From assembly GCA_007126515.1 (NCBI GenBank), contig SLBD01000039.1, positions 1-34,509 of the forward strand: a DNA stretch of 34,509 nt, in the 5' to 3' direction. The position numbers and the translations under genes are program-made. The notes below the pieces were generated by a model. That model saw only the letters and a program-made list of their open reading frames with translations. It was not told the DNA's origin and made no database searches. Source of the stretch: Kiritimatiellia bacterium. Its GTDB lineage: Bacteria; Verrucomicrobiota; Kiritimatiellia; SLAD01. Shown piece by piece: positions 7,511-15,143 of the stretch. Each line of letters begins with the position of its first letter. Within the stretch, counting starts at the first letter, position 1.

Positions 7511-9970
7511 TTACTGATCTCTTGTCACACCCAGCGATAGGGTGGGCAGGGTTTCTGCCCGCAAGGTGTTATTGAGGTCGAATAGAACCCAGCCGGTGGC
7601 ACCCAGGCTGCGCGCTCCAAGGATTTGGCGAATGACTTGATCGGCAGAGAGCTGGCTTTCGGCGGCTGTGACGCCGATGCCGGGGCGGATGCGGTTCTGT
7701 GCCTGCGGTAATTGCATCTGGTTGCGGGTCAACTGCATGAATGCGGCGTAGTCGGAGGCATAATTCATTGGGGTGACAAAATCGAGGTAGCCCCGCTCCA
7801 GCCAAACGGGCCAATCTTGGCCGATGCTGTCGACGACGGCGGGATATCCTCCCCATACCGCAGCGGATAAGGTTAGGTCGGGGTGTTGACGACGTATGGC
7901 GCGGTGAACAGCTCGGACGGCCAAGGTAATTTGGTCGGCGCGAAATCGGCGGAATTGAGCGTCGAGCGACCCTGAGGGTTGTGCATCCGCTGGCCAGTTC
8001 GGTACGGATCGTCCTAGCCATTCTTCAAACCGTTGTCGTGTAAATGGTGCGTAACAGGCGTTGCGATCAGGATAGCGGATGTAGTCGAGGTGAATGCCTT
8101 GCACAGGATAACGGTTGGCGACTTCGACGAGGCTGTCGACCATCAACTGGACATTGGCTGGATGAGCGGGATTCAGCCAGCGCATCTCGCTCCCATCCGC
8201 ACGTTGAATGAGCCGACCTTCCTGGCGCATCCGATCCATAAATTCAGGCGGCGCGCCCGTCAGATCCCAACAGACAATCCACGCATGCACCGCCAATTGG
8301 TGCCGCTGACCTGCCTGGGTGCTGAGTTCAAGTTGATCGCCATGCATGCGGACTGTGGCAGAACGAGGCAGGACATCGCTGTTGTAGTGTGCCAGTCCGC
8401 CCCACAACACGTTGGCAAGGACGGCATTGATTCCATGGGAGGTCAGTAATCGCGCAGTTCGCTCCCAGTCCCCCGGATAGAGGCCGGTGCCGCGATGGTC
8501 CCAAACTGCCCGCCATTCGGGGGACTGGGACCATTGTGTGCGGGCATAAGCATCAACGAGATTGCGGCGGAGGGCGCGACTGATATCGACGGCGGCAGCG
8601 TACTGGCCTTGCGAAATTCGCTGCTGCATGCGGCGTTGCTGTTCTGTGGCCAGGTGGATGGATCGTTCGATGTCTGCGCGGGCAGGATGTCGGCGGGCGG
8701 AGCTGCGCAACGCGCGGACGGCAGACTGGAAATCCGGATAGGGGCCGACCCTGCCGGAGCGCTGAGATTGAGTGAGGGCCAGTTCGCGCCAGATCGGCGG
8801 ATGCAGGTGGGCCAGCAGCGCTGCGATCATAAAGCGTTTGTTGTCGTCGTCGCCTTGCAAAAGAATGTGCGACATCCAAAGTCCTTGGGCGGATACTGTC
8901 CAAGCTGGATCCCCGGTGCGGGCGCCAGATGCATCCAGCCACTCGGCGATGACGCGAGCGGATGGTGTCGCCGGGTGAACAGCCCGAATATTCCACGAAT
9001 CCTGATACACGACCTGCGGCGTGCGATATTCTTTGGGACTCTGGAAGCGAATGGCAGACCAGCGGCCTGGTGATTCTGCCGCTTGATACGGCCCCAGGCG
9101 AAAGCCGAGCCAAGTGGCCAGTTCTGCATCGCTGGAATAGAGCGCCATGACTTTGCCGCCGCGGTTGATGTACGTGCGGATCAGGGCGCGAGCGGATGTT
9201 GGCAGTGTGGGGTTATACGGTAGAATCAGGATGCGCGTTTGATGGAGTCGAGCGGATGTGAGTGTGGACTCATCCGAGATGGCATGGGAGAGATTGACAT
9301 CATCCAGCCATTGACTGATGCGCTGGGATGCCCGGCGCGCTACAGCGCGTTCATCAGGCGGTCCTTGATCGTGTCGGAGAATCAATATGGAGGGTGAGGA
9401 GGCGCGCAATTGATGCACGGTTAACGTGGCGCTGATAGGCGCACCGCGCCATGGAGAAATACGGATACGTTCGATTTGATGCCAGCCTGCAGGTGTTCCT
9501 TCCGTTTGAAATTCAGCCCGCATCATGCGCACGGTCTGCCGGCCGGTGGAGCGCAAGGGGCGATTCCAAATATACCAGCCATCGCCGCTTTTGAAGTAGA
9601 TGGCTAGGGATCGCATGGATTCGGGTTGGTCGCATGTCAGATCAAGTTCGATTGTGTCAAATTGTGAGAGATCAAGTGTGATTGGCCGATCCCAAAAAGC
9701 GCGGTCTCGATCTGAGTCGAAGGGGAGTGCGAATGTGAGGCTGTGTCCAGAGCTGCCCGCGACAGCCGGAGACTCTCCTTGCGCGACCCAAACATGTCGT
9801 GCCTGCTGCACACTCGGAAAGGCAAAATCATCAAGAACTCGTGTTGTTGCTCCGACTTCTGTGGACAGGATGAAAAGAGCAAACACCCACAGCCATGAAA
9901 TATGTGGAGCAATCGTCGAAGAGGGGGTTTTTCTAATTGGGCACCGTGCGCCAGTGAGGAATAGTTTCAT
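7511..9970 (-). CDS. Exported GHL10/DUF187-type glycoside hydrolase with N-terminal accessory domains
   Basis: This is an 819-residue secreted protein. Residues 1-42 look like a signal peptide with a long n-region (hydrophobic WLWVFALFIL, cleavage near VGA). Residues about 45-190 resemble a carbohydrate-binding beta-sandwich (FDTIELDLTCDQP, GDGWYIWNRPL). Residues about 195-300 resemble a glutamine-amidotransferase-like Rossmann domain (ILILPYN, INRGGKVMALYS). Residues about 480-810 form the GHL10 TIM barrel: WERTARLLTSHGINAVLANV, WLNPAHP, HLDYIRYP (627-634), AVWGGYP, DFVTPMNYASDY and GATGWVLFDLNN. Asp629 is a likely catalytic acid. Related enzymes act on cell-wall or exopolysaccharide glycans, but the substrate here is unknown. 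It stands alone on its strand, divergent from the EIIA gene. Confidence 0.82.
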   Translation of the reverse strand: MKLFLTGARCPIRKTPSSTIAPHISWLWVFALFILSTEVGATTRVLDDFAFPSVQQARHVWVAQGESPAVAGSSGHSLTFALPFDSDRDRAFWDRPITLDLSQFDTIELDLTCDQPESMRSLAIYFKSGDGWYIWNRPLRSTGRQTVRMMRAEFQTEGTPAGWHQIERIRISPWRGAPISATLTVHQLRASSPSILILRHDQGPPDERAVARRASQRISQWLDDVNLSHAISDESTLTSARLHQTRILILPYNPTLPTSARALIRTYINRGGKVMALYSSDAELATWLGFRLGPYQAAESPGRWSAIRFQSPKEYRTPQVVYQDSWNIRAVHPATPSARVIAEWLDASGARTGDPAWTVSAQGLWMSHILLQGDDDNKRFMIAALLAHLHPPIWRELALTQSQRSGRVGPYPDFQSAVRALRSSARRHPARADIERSIHLATEQQRRMQQRISQGQYAAAVDISRALRRNLVDAYARTQWSQSPEWRAVWDHRGTGLYPGDWERTARLLTSHGINAVLANVLWGGLAHYNSDVLPRSATVRMHGDQLELSTQAGQRHQLAVHAWIVCWDLTGAPPEFMDRMRQEGRLIQRADGSEMRWLNPAHPANVQLMVDSLVEVANRYPVQGIHLDYIRYPDRNACYAPFTRQRFEEWLGRSVPNWPADAQPSGSLDAQFRRFRADQITLAVRAVHRAIRRQHPDLTLSAAVWGGYPAVVDSIGQDWPVWLERGYLDFVTPMNYASDYAAFMQLTRNQMQLPQAQNRIRPGIGVTAAESQLSADQVIRQILGARSLGATGWVLFDLNNTLRAETLPTLSLGVTRDQ

Positions 9971-10053
9971 TCAGTCGATTCCGTGATTGCTTATTGAAAG
10001 AGATTCATATAAAAATAAATTGTCTCAAGTCAGTCGTATGCTGGGTTCTTTTT

Positions 10054-10968
10054 ATGAGCACCAATAAAACGATAGATGGAGCTAGAAGCGCAAGCGATAA
10101 CGCCAACGGGGAGAATGTGGGAAGACGTATGCAGAAAATCATCAATCATCTGGTGCAGTTACAAGAATTAACATTGGCCCGCGCCGTTCAAGAAACAGCG
10201 ATGCCAGGAGCACAACTTTCTCAGTTGGACAAGTCAATCGAATCCTTGTTGAGCGAGTTGCCCGTAGATTTACAATCAACCTTTACGCGGATGTTGAAGA
10301 AGAGTCCGTTGGCGATTGTGCCCGTAGCCAACAAGAATTGTTCTGCTTGTGGCATGAGTTTGCCGCAAAGTATGATCCAGTCGATCCGTGCCGCTGAACG
10401 CTTGCACACATGCCCGAATTGCGGGCGGTTTTTGTATGTCACCAGTTCAGCTCCGCGTCGAGTCACCAGTGCTGCCAAACGTCGCAATGAACCTCCGAAA
10501 GTCGGTATCGAACGATTTAGCTCGCCGGATTTGATGATTGCGCGTTTGGAGGCAACAGACAGGGACGGAGCCTTGGCGGAAATCTGTCATCTGATGGAGG
10601 AGCAAGAATTCATCGACAATGGCCAACTCCTCTGTGACGAAGCCCTCAAGCGCGAGGCCATTGTCAGCACCGCAGTGGATCAAGGGTTGGCCTTTCCGCA
10701 CGTTCGCGGAGTCGAAGGTGGTGGATTGACTCTGGCCGTGGGTATTAGCGAGAAAGGGATCCGCTTTGGCGGGCCTGCTCGGACCTTGACGCGGATTATC
10801 TTTTTCATGGTCATTCCAACAGCGGCCAGCGCGTTTTATTTGAAGTTGTTGTCTGGTTTGACCGAATCCTTCCGCAAAGAAGATGCCCGCGAAAAACTGA
10901 TTGCAGCGGACACACCCGAAAAACTTTGGAAGCAACTGCTGAAGTCGACAAAATCAGCAATTTCCTAA
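10054..10968 (+). CDS. Coiled-coil/zinc-ribbon protein fused to a PTS EIIA-like domain
   Basis: A 304-residue soluble protein. The N-terminal part (about 26-85) is helical and resembles the lead-in of CT398/zf-RING_7 proteins. A four-Cys zinc ribbon follows (CSACG ... CPNCG). The C-terminal 130 residues are an EIIA fructose/nitrogen-type domain with LAFPH carrying the phospho-accepting His216. No EIIB or EIIC genes are near, so a regulatory, PtsN-like role is inferred. Start choice is uncertain: ATG 10054 is used here. ATG 10129 has a better ribosome-binding site (GGGAAG, 4 bases away) and would still hold both domains. A further ATG at 9994 is in frame but gives an unlikely leader. Confidence 0.72.
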   Translation: MSTNKTIDGARSASDNANGENVGRRMQKIINHLVQLQELTLARAVQETAMPGAQLSQLDKSIESLLSELPVDLQSTFTRMLKKSPLAIVPVANKNCSACGMSLPQSMIQSIRAAERLHTCPNCGRFLYVTSSAPRRVTSAAKRRNEPPKVGIERFSSPDLMIARLEATDRDGALAEICHLMEEQEFIDNGQLLCDEALKREAIVSTAVDQGLAFPHVRGVEGGGLTLAVGISEKGIRFGGPARTLTRIIFFMVIPTAASAFYLKLLSGLTESFRKEDAREKLIAADTPEKLWKQLLKSTKSAIS

Positions 10969-11002
10969 AGCAGATTTCATCCGCAACCAAAAGATTAAAT
11001 AC

Positions 11003-11203
11003 GGCGGGAAGGTTTCGAAGACTCAACCATTCCCGCCCTACAAAGAATGCATTGTAGGGCGCGAACGGTCGCCAGACCTTCGCGCCGCCATCTCACATAC
11101 GCGCTTTTTTTCATCAATTTTTTCCGCAAGACTCTCAAGCCGATTGGGTCTGAAGCCCGGTCTACAGGTGCGTACTGCCGAGCCCAACGTGCCCGGCTGC
11201 AGT
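11003..11203. repeat. Dispersed palindromic element, copy 2 (R1 + linker stem + R2 + R3)
   Basis: This is the largest copy. R1 (11003-11037) has arms GGCGGGAA/TTCCCGCC. A linker stem CGCCCTACAA (11034-11043) pairs with TTGTAGGGCG (11052-11061). R2 (11058-11086) has arms GGCGCGAA and TTCGCGCC with inner GGTC/GACC. R3 (11177-11203) shares its core with 2312-2338. Runs of seven and six T lie at about 11104-11122. It fills the convergent gap between the EIIA gene and the DUF2877 gene, and its right end forms the last codons of the latter. Confidence 0.75.
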
Positions 11204-12094
11204 GGAATGCGCCATGTGATGCCATCCGTGGAAGAGACCGGTCAGCGTATCCGCCCCCGAAGTAGCTCCGTGCTCAAGCACGCGTTGGCAGCTTCTCTCC
11301 AGATCGCATTGCGAGGGGCGCGAGCCGGCGATGGTGCCAGGCGCCTGCATGATCCGTAAGCTCATTTCCGTGAATCGCTTGATGTGCTCGAAGAACAGTC
11401 CTTTTCGGGCCGCGTCCAGGAAATGATTGCTGATCGGATTTGTGCTGCGGGCATTTGTGAAAATAGTATCGCGCGCAGTGTCCCAAATTGAGTCGCCGGT
11501 GCTTAAGGCATACAAAAAGCCACAGAGAATATCGTCACCTGTTGGAGTCAAACCAGGCCCGACGCCGCGAAGAAATCGTGCGCCGTCGTGATAATGTCCG
11601 CTTTGCAGGGCGGATAATCCCTTTCGGATCTGGTTCGTGAATGCCTGTGATATCGTCTTCCCGTTTCTTGAGGTGTCAATCTGCGGCTCGCTCGGCCTGC
11701 CACGCCGAAGCCTTGCGAAGGCGGGTGAGCTGGCCCTGCCTTTCAGGTAACCGCACATGTTGTCTGGAAAGAGCGGCGCGAGGGTCTCGATCAGTTTTTT
11801 TAATGCCGCTTGCCAGGCATATGATCGGATTGGACCTTGAATCTCGTCGGGGAGTTGAGGGGCAAAGGAGGAATCCAGTATCGTGAGCGATTTTGGCGAG
11901 ATCCATTTGTTGCCGGGACCCAGGATCAGTTGATCTGGAGGCGGATCTGGCAGTTGAGTTACGAGGGTGATGCCAGGCCCGGCTCCGAGCACGGCAAGGG
12001 ACAGGGAATGTAGATCCCCGTTCGGTGCGACATAGTTGAGGATGGAGTCGAAGCAGGAATGAAGCGAATAGACTTGAACCGGGGCAGAGGGCAT
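11162..12094 (-). CDS. DUF2877 / AllH-like protein with a repeat-derived insertion
   Basis: A 310-residue protein. Family hallmarks are GVGPGLTPTGDDILCGFL (about 176-193) and GATSGADTLTGLFHG (about 275-289). DUF2877 includes AllH, a subunit of oxamate carbamoyltransferase in purine breakdown; that activity is not shown for this gene. Residues about 117-143 (GRASSPAFARLRRGR...) come from DNA matching the R4 repeat seen at 886-913, and the last dozen residues come from the R3 module. An in-frame repeat insertion and a replaced C-terminus are therefore likely. Its ATG overlaps the stop of the upstream HTH-EIIA gene (TGATG), so the two are translated together. Confidence 0.7.
   Translation of the reverse strand: MPSAPVQVYSLHSCFDSILNYVAPNGDLHSLSLAVLGAGPGITLVTQLPDPPPDQLILGPGNKWISPKSLTILDSSFAPQLPDEIQGPIRSYAWQAALKKLIETLAPLFPDNMCGYLKGRASSPAFARLRRGRPSEPQIDTSRNGKTISQAFTNQIRKGLSALQSGHYHDGARFLRGVGPGLTPTGDDILCGFLYALSTGDSIWDTARDTIFTNARSTNPISNHFLDAARKGLFFEHIKRFTEMSLRIMQAPGTIAGSRPSQCDLERSCQRVLEHGATSGADTLTGLFHGWHHMAHSTAAGHVGLGSTHL
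11698..11743. repeat. R4-type repeat inside the DUF2877 coding sequence
   Basis: Bases 11698-11723 are the near-exact reverse complement of 886-913 (CTGCCACGCCG, then GCCTTGCGAAGGC with a small stem). Bases 11720-11743 (GGCGGGT, three bases, CT, one base, GCCCTGCCTT) match 28125-28147 at 19 of 23 positions. The repeat is read through in frame by the surrounding gene. Confidence 0.6.
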
Positions 12095-12834
12095 CAGGAA
12101 GAAGGGACCCGAAGATCCCGAATGATTTCCGCCTCGGCATTGATCAATATCTGCAGCATGCTTTCACGGTCTTGAGCTTCGCGTAGTTCCATCAGCAGGC
12201 TGGTGTGGTAGCACATCATGCAGATCCGGGCCAGCAAGTGCAGATGAATGCGATCGTCCTGACTGCAAAGCAGAAAAAAGATATCAGTCGTGCGCCCATC
12301 GGGAGATCCAAAGGGCACCGGGTGTGCGGCTTTCGCCAGCACAATGAATGTATCTTCGGACATGTAGGGTTCGTGGTTCTTGGCATGGAGCAACGCAATG
12401 CCGCCGGCCAATGCCGTGCTGCACATTTGCTCGCGTTCTTGAACTGCGACCAGCAGGTCGTCCGGATAATTCAGCAACTCCGTTTGATCCGCTAATTTCA
12501 CCAAGGCTCGGATTACTGAACTTTTCGTTTTAGCTTTCAGGGCTGGTTCGATATGCGAAGCCTGAATCAATTCGGGCATAATGGCGTGTTTTGCGGACAA
12601 ATCATGGGCTTTGGCAGAGGAGATCTCGTGGTAATCGCTAAGGTCCGCATGACTGAATCCCAAAATACGGTGGGATGCCCAAGCGTCGATGTCCTTCTGT
12701 CGGAATACGACCCGTTCCCCTTGTTGATCAAACGGAATCTCCCGCCGTCGCACCAGGATTTCGATGTTTTCCTTGGACACGTGCAAGTAATCCGCTAGCT
12801 CGTCGACATTAAAAACCTTGTAGCCCATGATCAT
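12094..12834 (-). CDS. HTH (excisionase/MerR-type) regulator with C-terminal PTS EIIA-like domain
   Basis: A 246-residue protein (start ATG 12834; 12828 is equally possible). Residues about 5-55 form a helix-turn-helix of the excisionase class (NVDELADYLHVSKENIEILV ... VVFRQKDIDAWA). Residues about 105-235 form an EIIA domain with GGIALLHAKNHEP (His150 in the phospho-His position), HPVPFGSPDGRTTDIFFLL and HLHLLARICMM. The usual Pro before the His is Leu. A DNA-binding domain joined to EIIA suggests transcription control by PTS phosphorylation; the target is unknown. It is translationally coupled to the DUF2877 gene. It is the second EIIA protein in 3 kb, with no sugar transporter alongside. 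Confidence 0.75.
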   Translation of the reverse strand: MIMGYKVFNVDELADYLHVSKENIEILVRRREIPFDQQGERVVFRQKDIDAWASHRILGFSHADLSDYHEISSAKAHDLSAKHAIMPELIQASHIEPALKAKTKSSVIRALVKLADQTELLNYPDDLLVAVQEREQMCSTALAGGIALLHAKNHEPYMSEDTFIVLAKAAHPVPFGSPDGRTTDIFFLLCSQDDRIHLHLLARICMMCYHTSLLMELREAQDRESMLQILINAEAEIIRDLRVPSS

Positions 12835-12922
12835 GTACTTTGTTGCTTGCCCGGGATGATGCAATGAAGGACACAGCAAGACAAGAAAATTGAGCCGACC
12901 AGGTGCGTTGGAGAAATGGGGA

Positions 12923-12997
12923 TGGTGGGCGTTACAGGATTTGAACCTGTGACATCTACCGTGTGAAGGTAGCGCTCTCCCGCTGAGCTAAACGCCC
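12923..12997 (-). tRNA. tRNA-Val (anticodon CAC)
   Basis: A minus-strand 75-base cloverleaf. The acceptor is GGGCGTT/AACGCCC, the D arm is TAGCTCAGCGGGAGAGC, the anticodon stem is CTACC/GGTAG with loop TTCACAC (anticodon CAC), and the T arm is CACAGGTTCAAATCCTGT. The CCA end is encoded (12923-12925). Confidence 0.97.
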
Positions 12998-13120
12998 CCA
13001 ATGAAGAAGTGTGTACACTCTAGTCAGACGCACCAGTGTGTCAAGCATGATGCAGATAAAATTAGGACTGAACAAATCGACCGAAACGTGAGAAAGTGCG
13101 ATGGAGGGAAGTCTTTGAGC

Positions 13121-13969
13121 ATGAATCAATCAAGACGAATGTTGGGGCTGGGCGCGGTGTTTGCCATCGCCTCGGTGCTGGCTGCGCAAGCGGCAATTGA
13201 CGTGGTGCCGTGGCGGCAGCTTTCGGACCGGAATGTATCTCCTTTGGGACGGCGATTGATGCGCGGGAATACGCGGGCTTGGTTCCACGCCGAGTCAGAT
13301 CACCTGATCATTCATGCGGCTCAGGAGCCATTGCTGAGCGAGTCGGCCCATGAAGCGCAATGGTGTTTGATGGAAATCGGTCGCTGGCTGGACTTGCCCG
13401 CCCTGGAAAAGCCAGTGCGTGTATTTGTTGTCAAATCGTCGCACGATTGGGCGCGGGTTATGCAGGCAGCCACCCATGGGGGGGATGGCGTGGCGGCTCA
13501 TCTGGCTGGGGAAGTTTTCATTCGACGAGTGCCGGATGAAGAGAAGCGCTATGTTGATTTGGCTCATGAGCTGGTCCACGCGCGACTTTATCTGGCGTTT
13601 GGCGACCGAATCCCTCTGTGGCTGGATGAGGGATTGGCCGAATACCTCGGGTGGCGGGTGGCGGCGGCTTATTATCGGCAACACCGGGAATTACATTTGG
13701 TGCAGGAGCCGGCTCCTGTCGATGAAGCCCAGTGGATGACGTGGGAGCAATTCTTTGAGTTGCGGGATTATCCAGATGATCCTGAACGGAATCGGATCTT
13801 TTACCGTCAGTCCTATCAAGTGATCCGATTTCTTGTCGAGCGATTAGGAGAGGAGCATCTGGGGCCATTTGTCCGGCAGGTAATCGCTGGCGGCCAGTCC
13901 GCCGAGCAACTACTTAGAGACGAATGGGGTTGGGAGACGGTCGACTGGGACGAGGCATTAACGAATTGA
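13121..13969 (+). CDS. Exported gluzincin-type metallopeptidase (DUF1570/peptidase MA-like)
   Basis: A 282-residue protein starting at ATG 13121, where an N-terminal signal peptide (RRMLGLGAVFAIASVLAAQAA) begins. The zinc site is HELVH (149-153) with the third ligand supplied by WLDEGLAEY (167-175, most likely Glu170). The layout (small N-terminal domain, HExxH, E-G-L-A-E-Y, then helical tail) is that of the peptidase MA-like family found in envelope proteins. It is probably periplasmic; the substrate is unknown. It heads a run of same-strand genes, with holA following 31 bases later. Earlier in-frame ATGs near 13001 lie against the tRNA-Val gene and are unlikely. Confidence 0.78.
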   Translation: MNQSRRMLGLGAVFAIASVLAAQAAIDVVPWRQLSDRNVSPLGRRLMRGNTRAWFHAESDHLIIHAAQEPLLSESAHEAQWCLMEIGRWLDLPALEKPVRVFVVKSSHDWARVMQAATHGGDGVAAHLAGEVFIRRVPDEEKRYVDLAHELVHARLYLAFGDRIPLWLDEGLAEYLGWRVAAAYYRQHRELHLVQEPAPVDEAQWMTWEQFFELRDYPDDPERNRIFYRQSYQVIRFLVERLGEEHLGPFVRQVIAGGQSAEQLLRDEWGWETVDWDEALTN

Positions 13970-14000
13970 GTGCGACGATCCGATTTTTTGAAAGGTGATG

Positions 14001-15119
14001 ATGGCAACACAACCCAAAGAGAGTCCGGTTTATCTCATTACCGGTGAGGATGATTTTGTGGTGGACCAGCGGGCTCGGTCCATTGTTGATGCCTGTTGCC
14101 CGGAAGCAGAGCGAGCGTTGGGATTGGAAATCGTGGATGGTGACGTGGAACTGGTGGATGAGGCGGTGCAAGCTCTGGGCACCGCGTGCGAAGCGGTGCA
14201 GACGGTCGGATTCTTTGGTGGGCGTAAGTTGGTTTGGTTGCGCAGAGCGCGGATGTTTGGAGATCACCGCGTCGGACAATCTGAGTCTGTCAAAAAAGGC
14301 GTGGAAGCATTAGCCAACGTAATAACGAAAGGCTTGCCTGAGGGGCACAGGTTGATCATTAGCGCGTTGAAGGTGGATAAGCGATCCGCTTTCTACAAAG
14401 CCTGTAAGGCGGGGGCTGAGGTGATCGACCTAAACCCGCAAGGGCGGCCAGCTGAAGTGGAGCGAGCTTTAGTTGAACAGGTGCGCGATCTTTGGCAGGA
14501 ATTCGGCCTGAAGCCGGCATCAGCCGTGTTGGTGAAGGACTTTGTCGATATCGTGGGGACGGATATGCGACGGTTGCGGAGCGAGGTCAGTAAATTGGCG
14601 GACTTCATGGGGGGCGAACGTCGTGCGGTGTCATCTGACGATGTGGCGGCGGTTGTTTCGGCGGGCAAGGATTCGATTGCGTGGACCTTGCAGGATGAAA
14701 TTGGCATGCGGAACACGGGGGCGGCGCTGCGGACGTTGCGGCAGCTTTTGTTTCAAGGCGAGAGTGCCATCGGTTTGATTTTTGCCGTAGAGAGTCGGAT
14801 TCGTGAGTTGCTGTTGTTGAGGGAGTGCATGCGGCGGAAGTGGTTGAAGGTGTCTGGCAGTGGTGATCGGATCAAGACGAGTTGGCAGTTGTCTCCGGAA
14901 GACGAGGCAAGCCTGGAGGAATTGCCCAAAAATCCAAGTAAGATCCACCCCTTCCGGCTGGGGAAGTTGGTGAATCAGGCGGGACGTTTCTCATTCCGCG
15001 AATTGTTGCGGGTCCATCAGGACGTTGCGGAGACTCATGAAAAGTTGGTGTCATCGAATGTGCCGAAGGAATTGGAATTGGAAATGATGATTTTGCGGGT
15101 GACGCGCGTCAAAGTCTAG
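14001..15119 (+). CDS. holA: DNA polymerase III delta subunit
   Basis: The clamp-loader delta subunit, which opens the beta sliding clamp. The 372-residue length is near the usual 330-350. Family features are VYLITGEDDFVVDQ at the start, VGFFGGRKLVWLRRA (about residues 73-87), the HRLIISALKVDKRSAFYKA segment, DMRRLRSEVSKLADF, and the C-terminal collar helices (RFSFRELLRVHQDVAETHEKL). The first codons read GTG ATG ATG; AAGG at 13992-13995 sits best for the ATG at 14001. Its TAG is followed directly by the next gene's region. A housekeeping gene used here as an operon member. Confidence 0.9.
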   Translation: MATQPKESPVYLITGEDDFVVDQRARSIVDACCPEAERALGLEIVDGDVELVDEAVQALGTACEAVQTVGFFGGRKLVWLRRARMFGDHRVGQSESVKKGVEALANVITKGLPEGHRLIISALKVDKRSAFYKACKAGAEVIDLNPQGRPAEVERALVEQVRDLWQEFGLKPASAVLVKDFVDIVGTDMRRLRSEVSKLADFMGGERRAVSSDDVAAVVSAGKDSIAWTLQDEIGMRNTGAALRTLRQLLFQGESAIGLIFAVESRIRELLLLRECMRRKWLKVSGSGDRIKTSWQLSPEDEASLEELPKNPSKIHPFRLGKLVNQAGRFSFRELLRVHQDVAETHEKLVSSNVPKELELEMMILRVTRVKV

Positions 15120-15143
15120 ATGAGTGAGAGGAGAAGGTGGAAT

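Noticed and set aside
13001-13120. Longer start for the gluzincin peptidase
   Set aside because: It begins 3 bases from the tRNA-Val gene, and the added 40 residues place the signal peptide in the interior.
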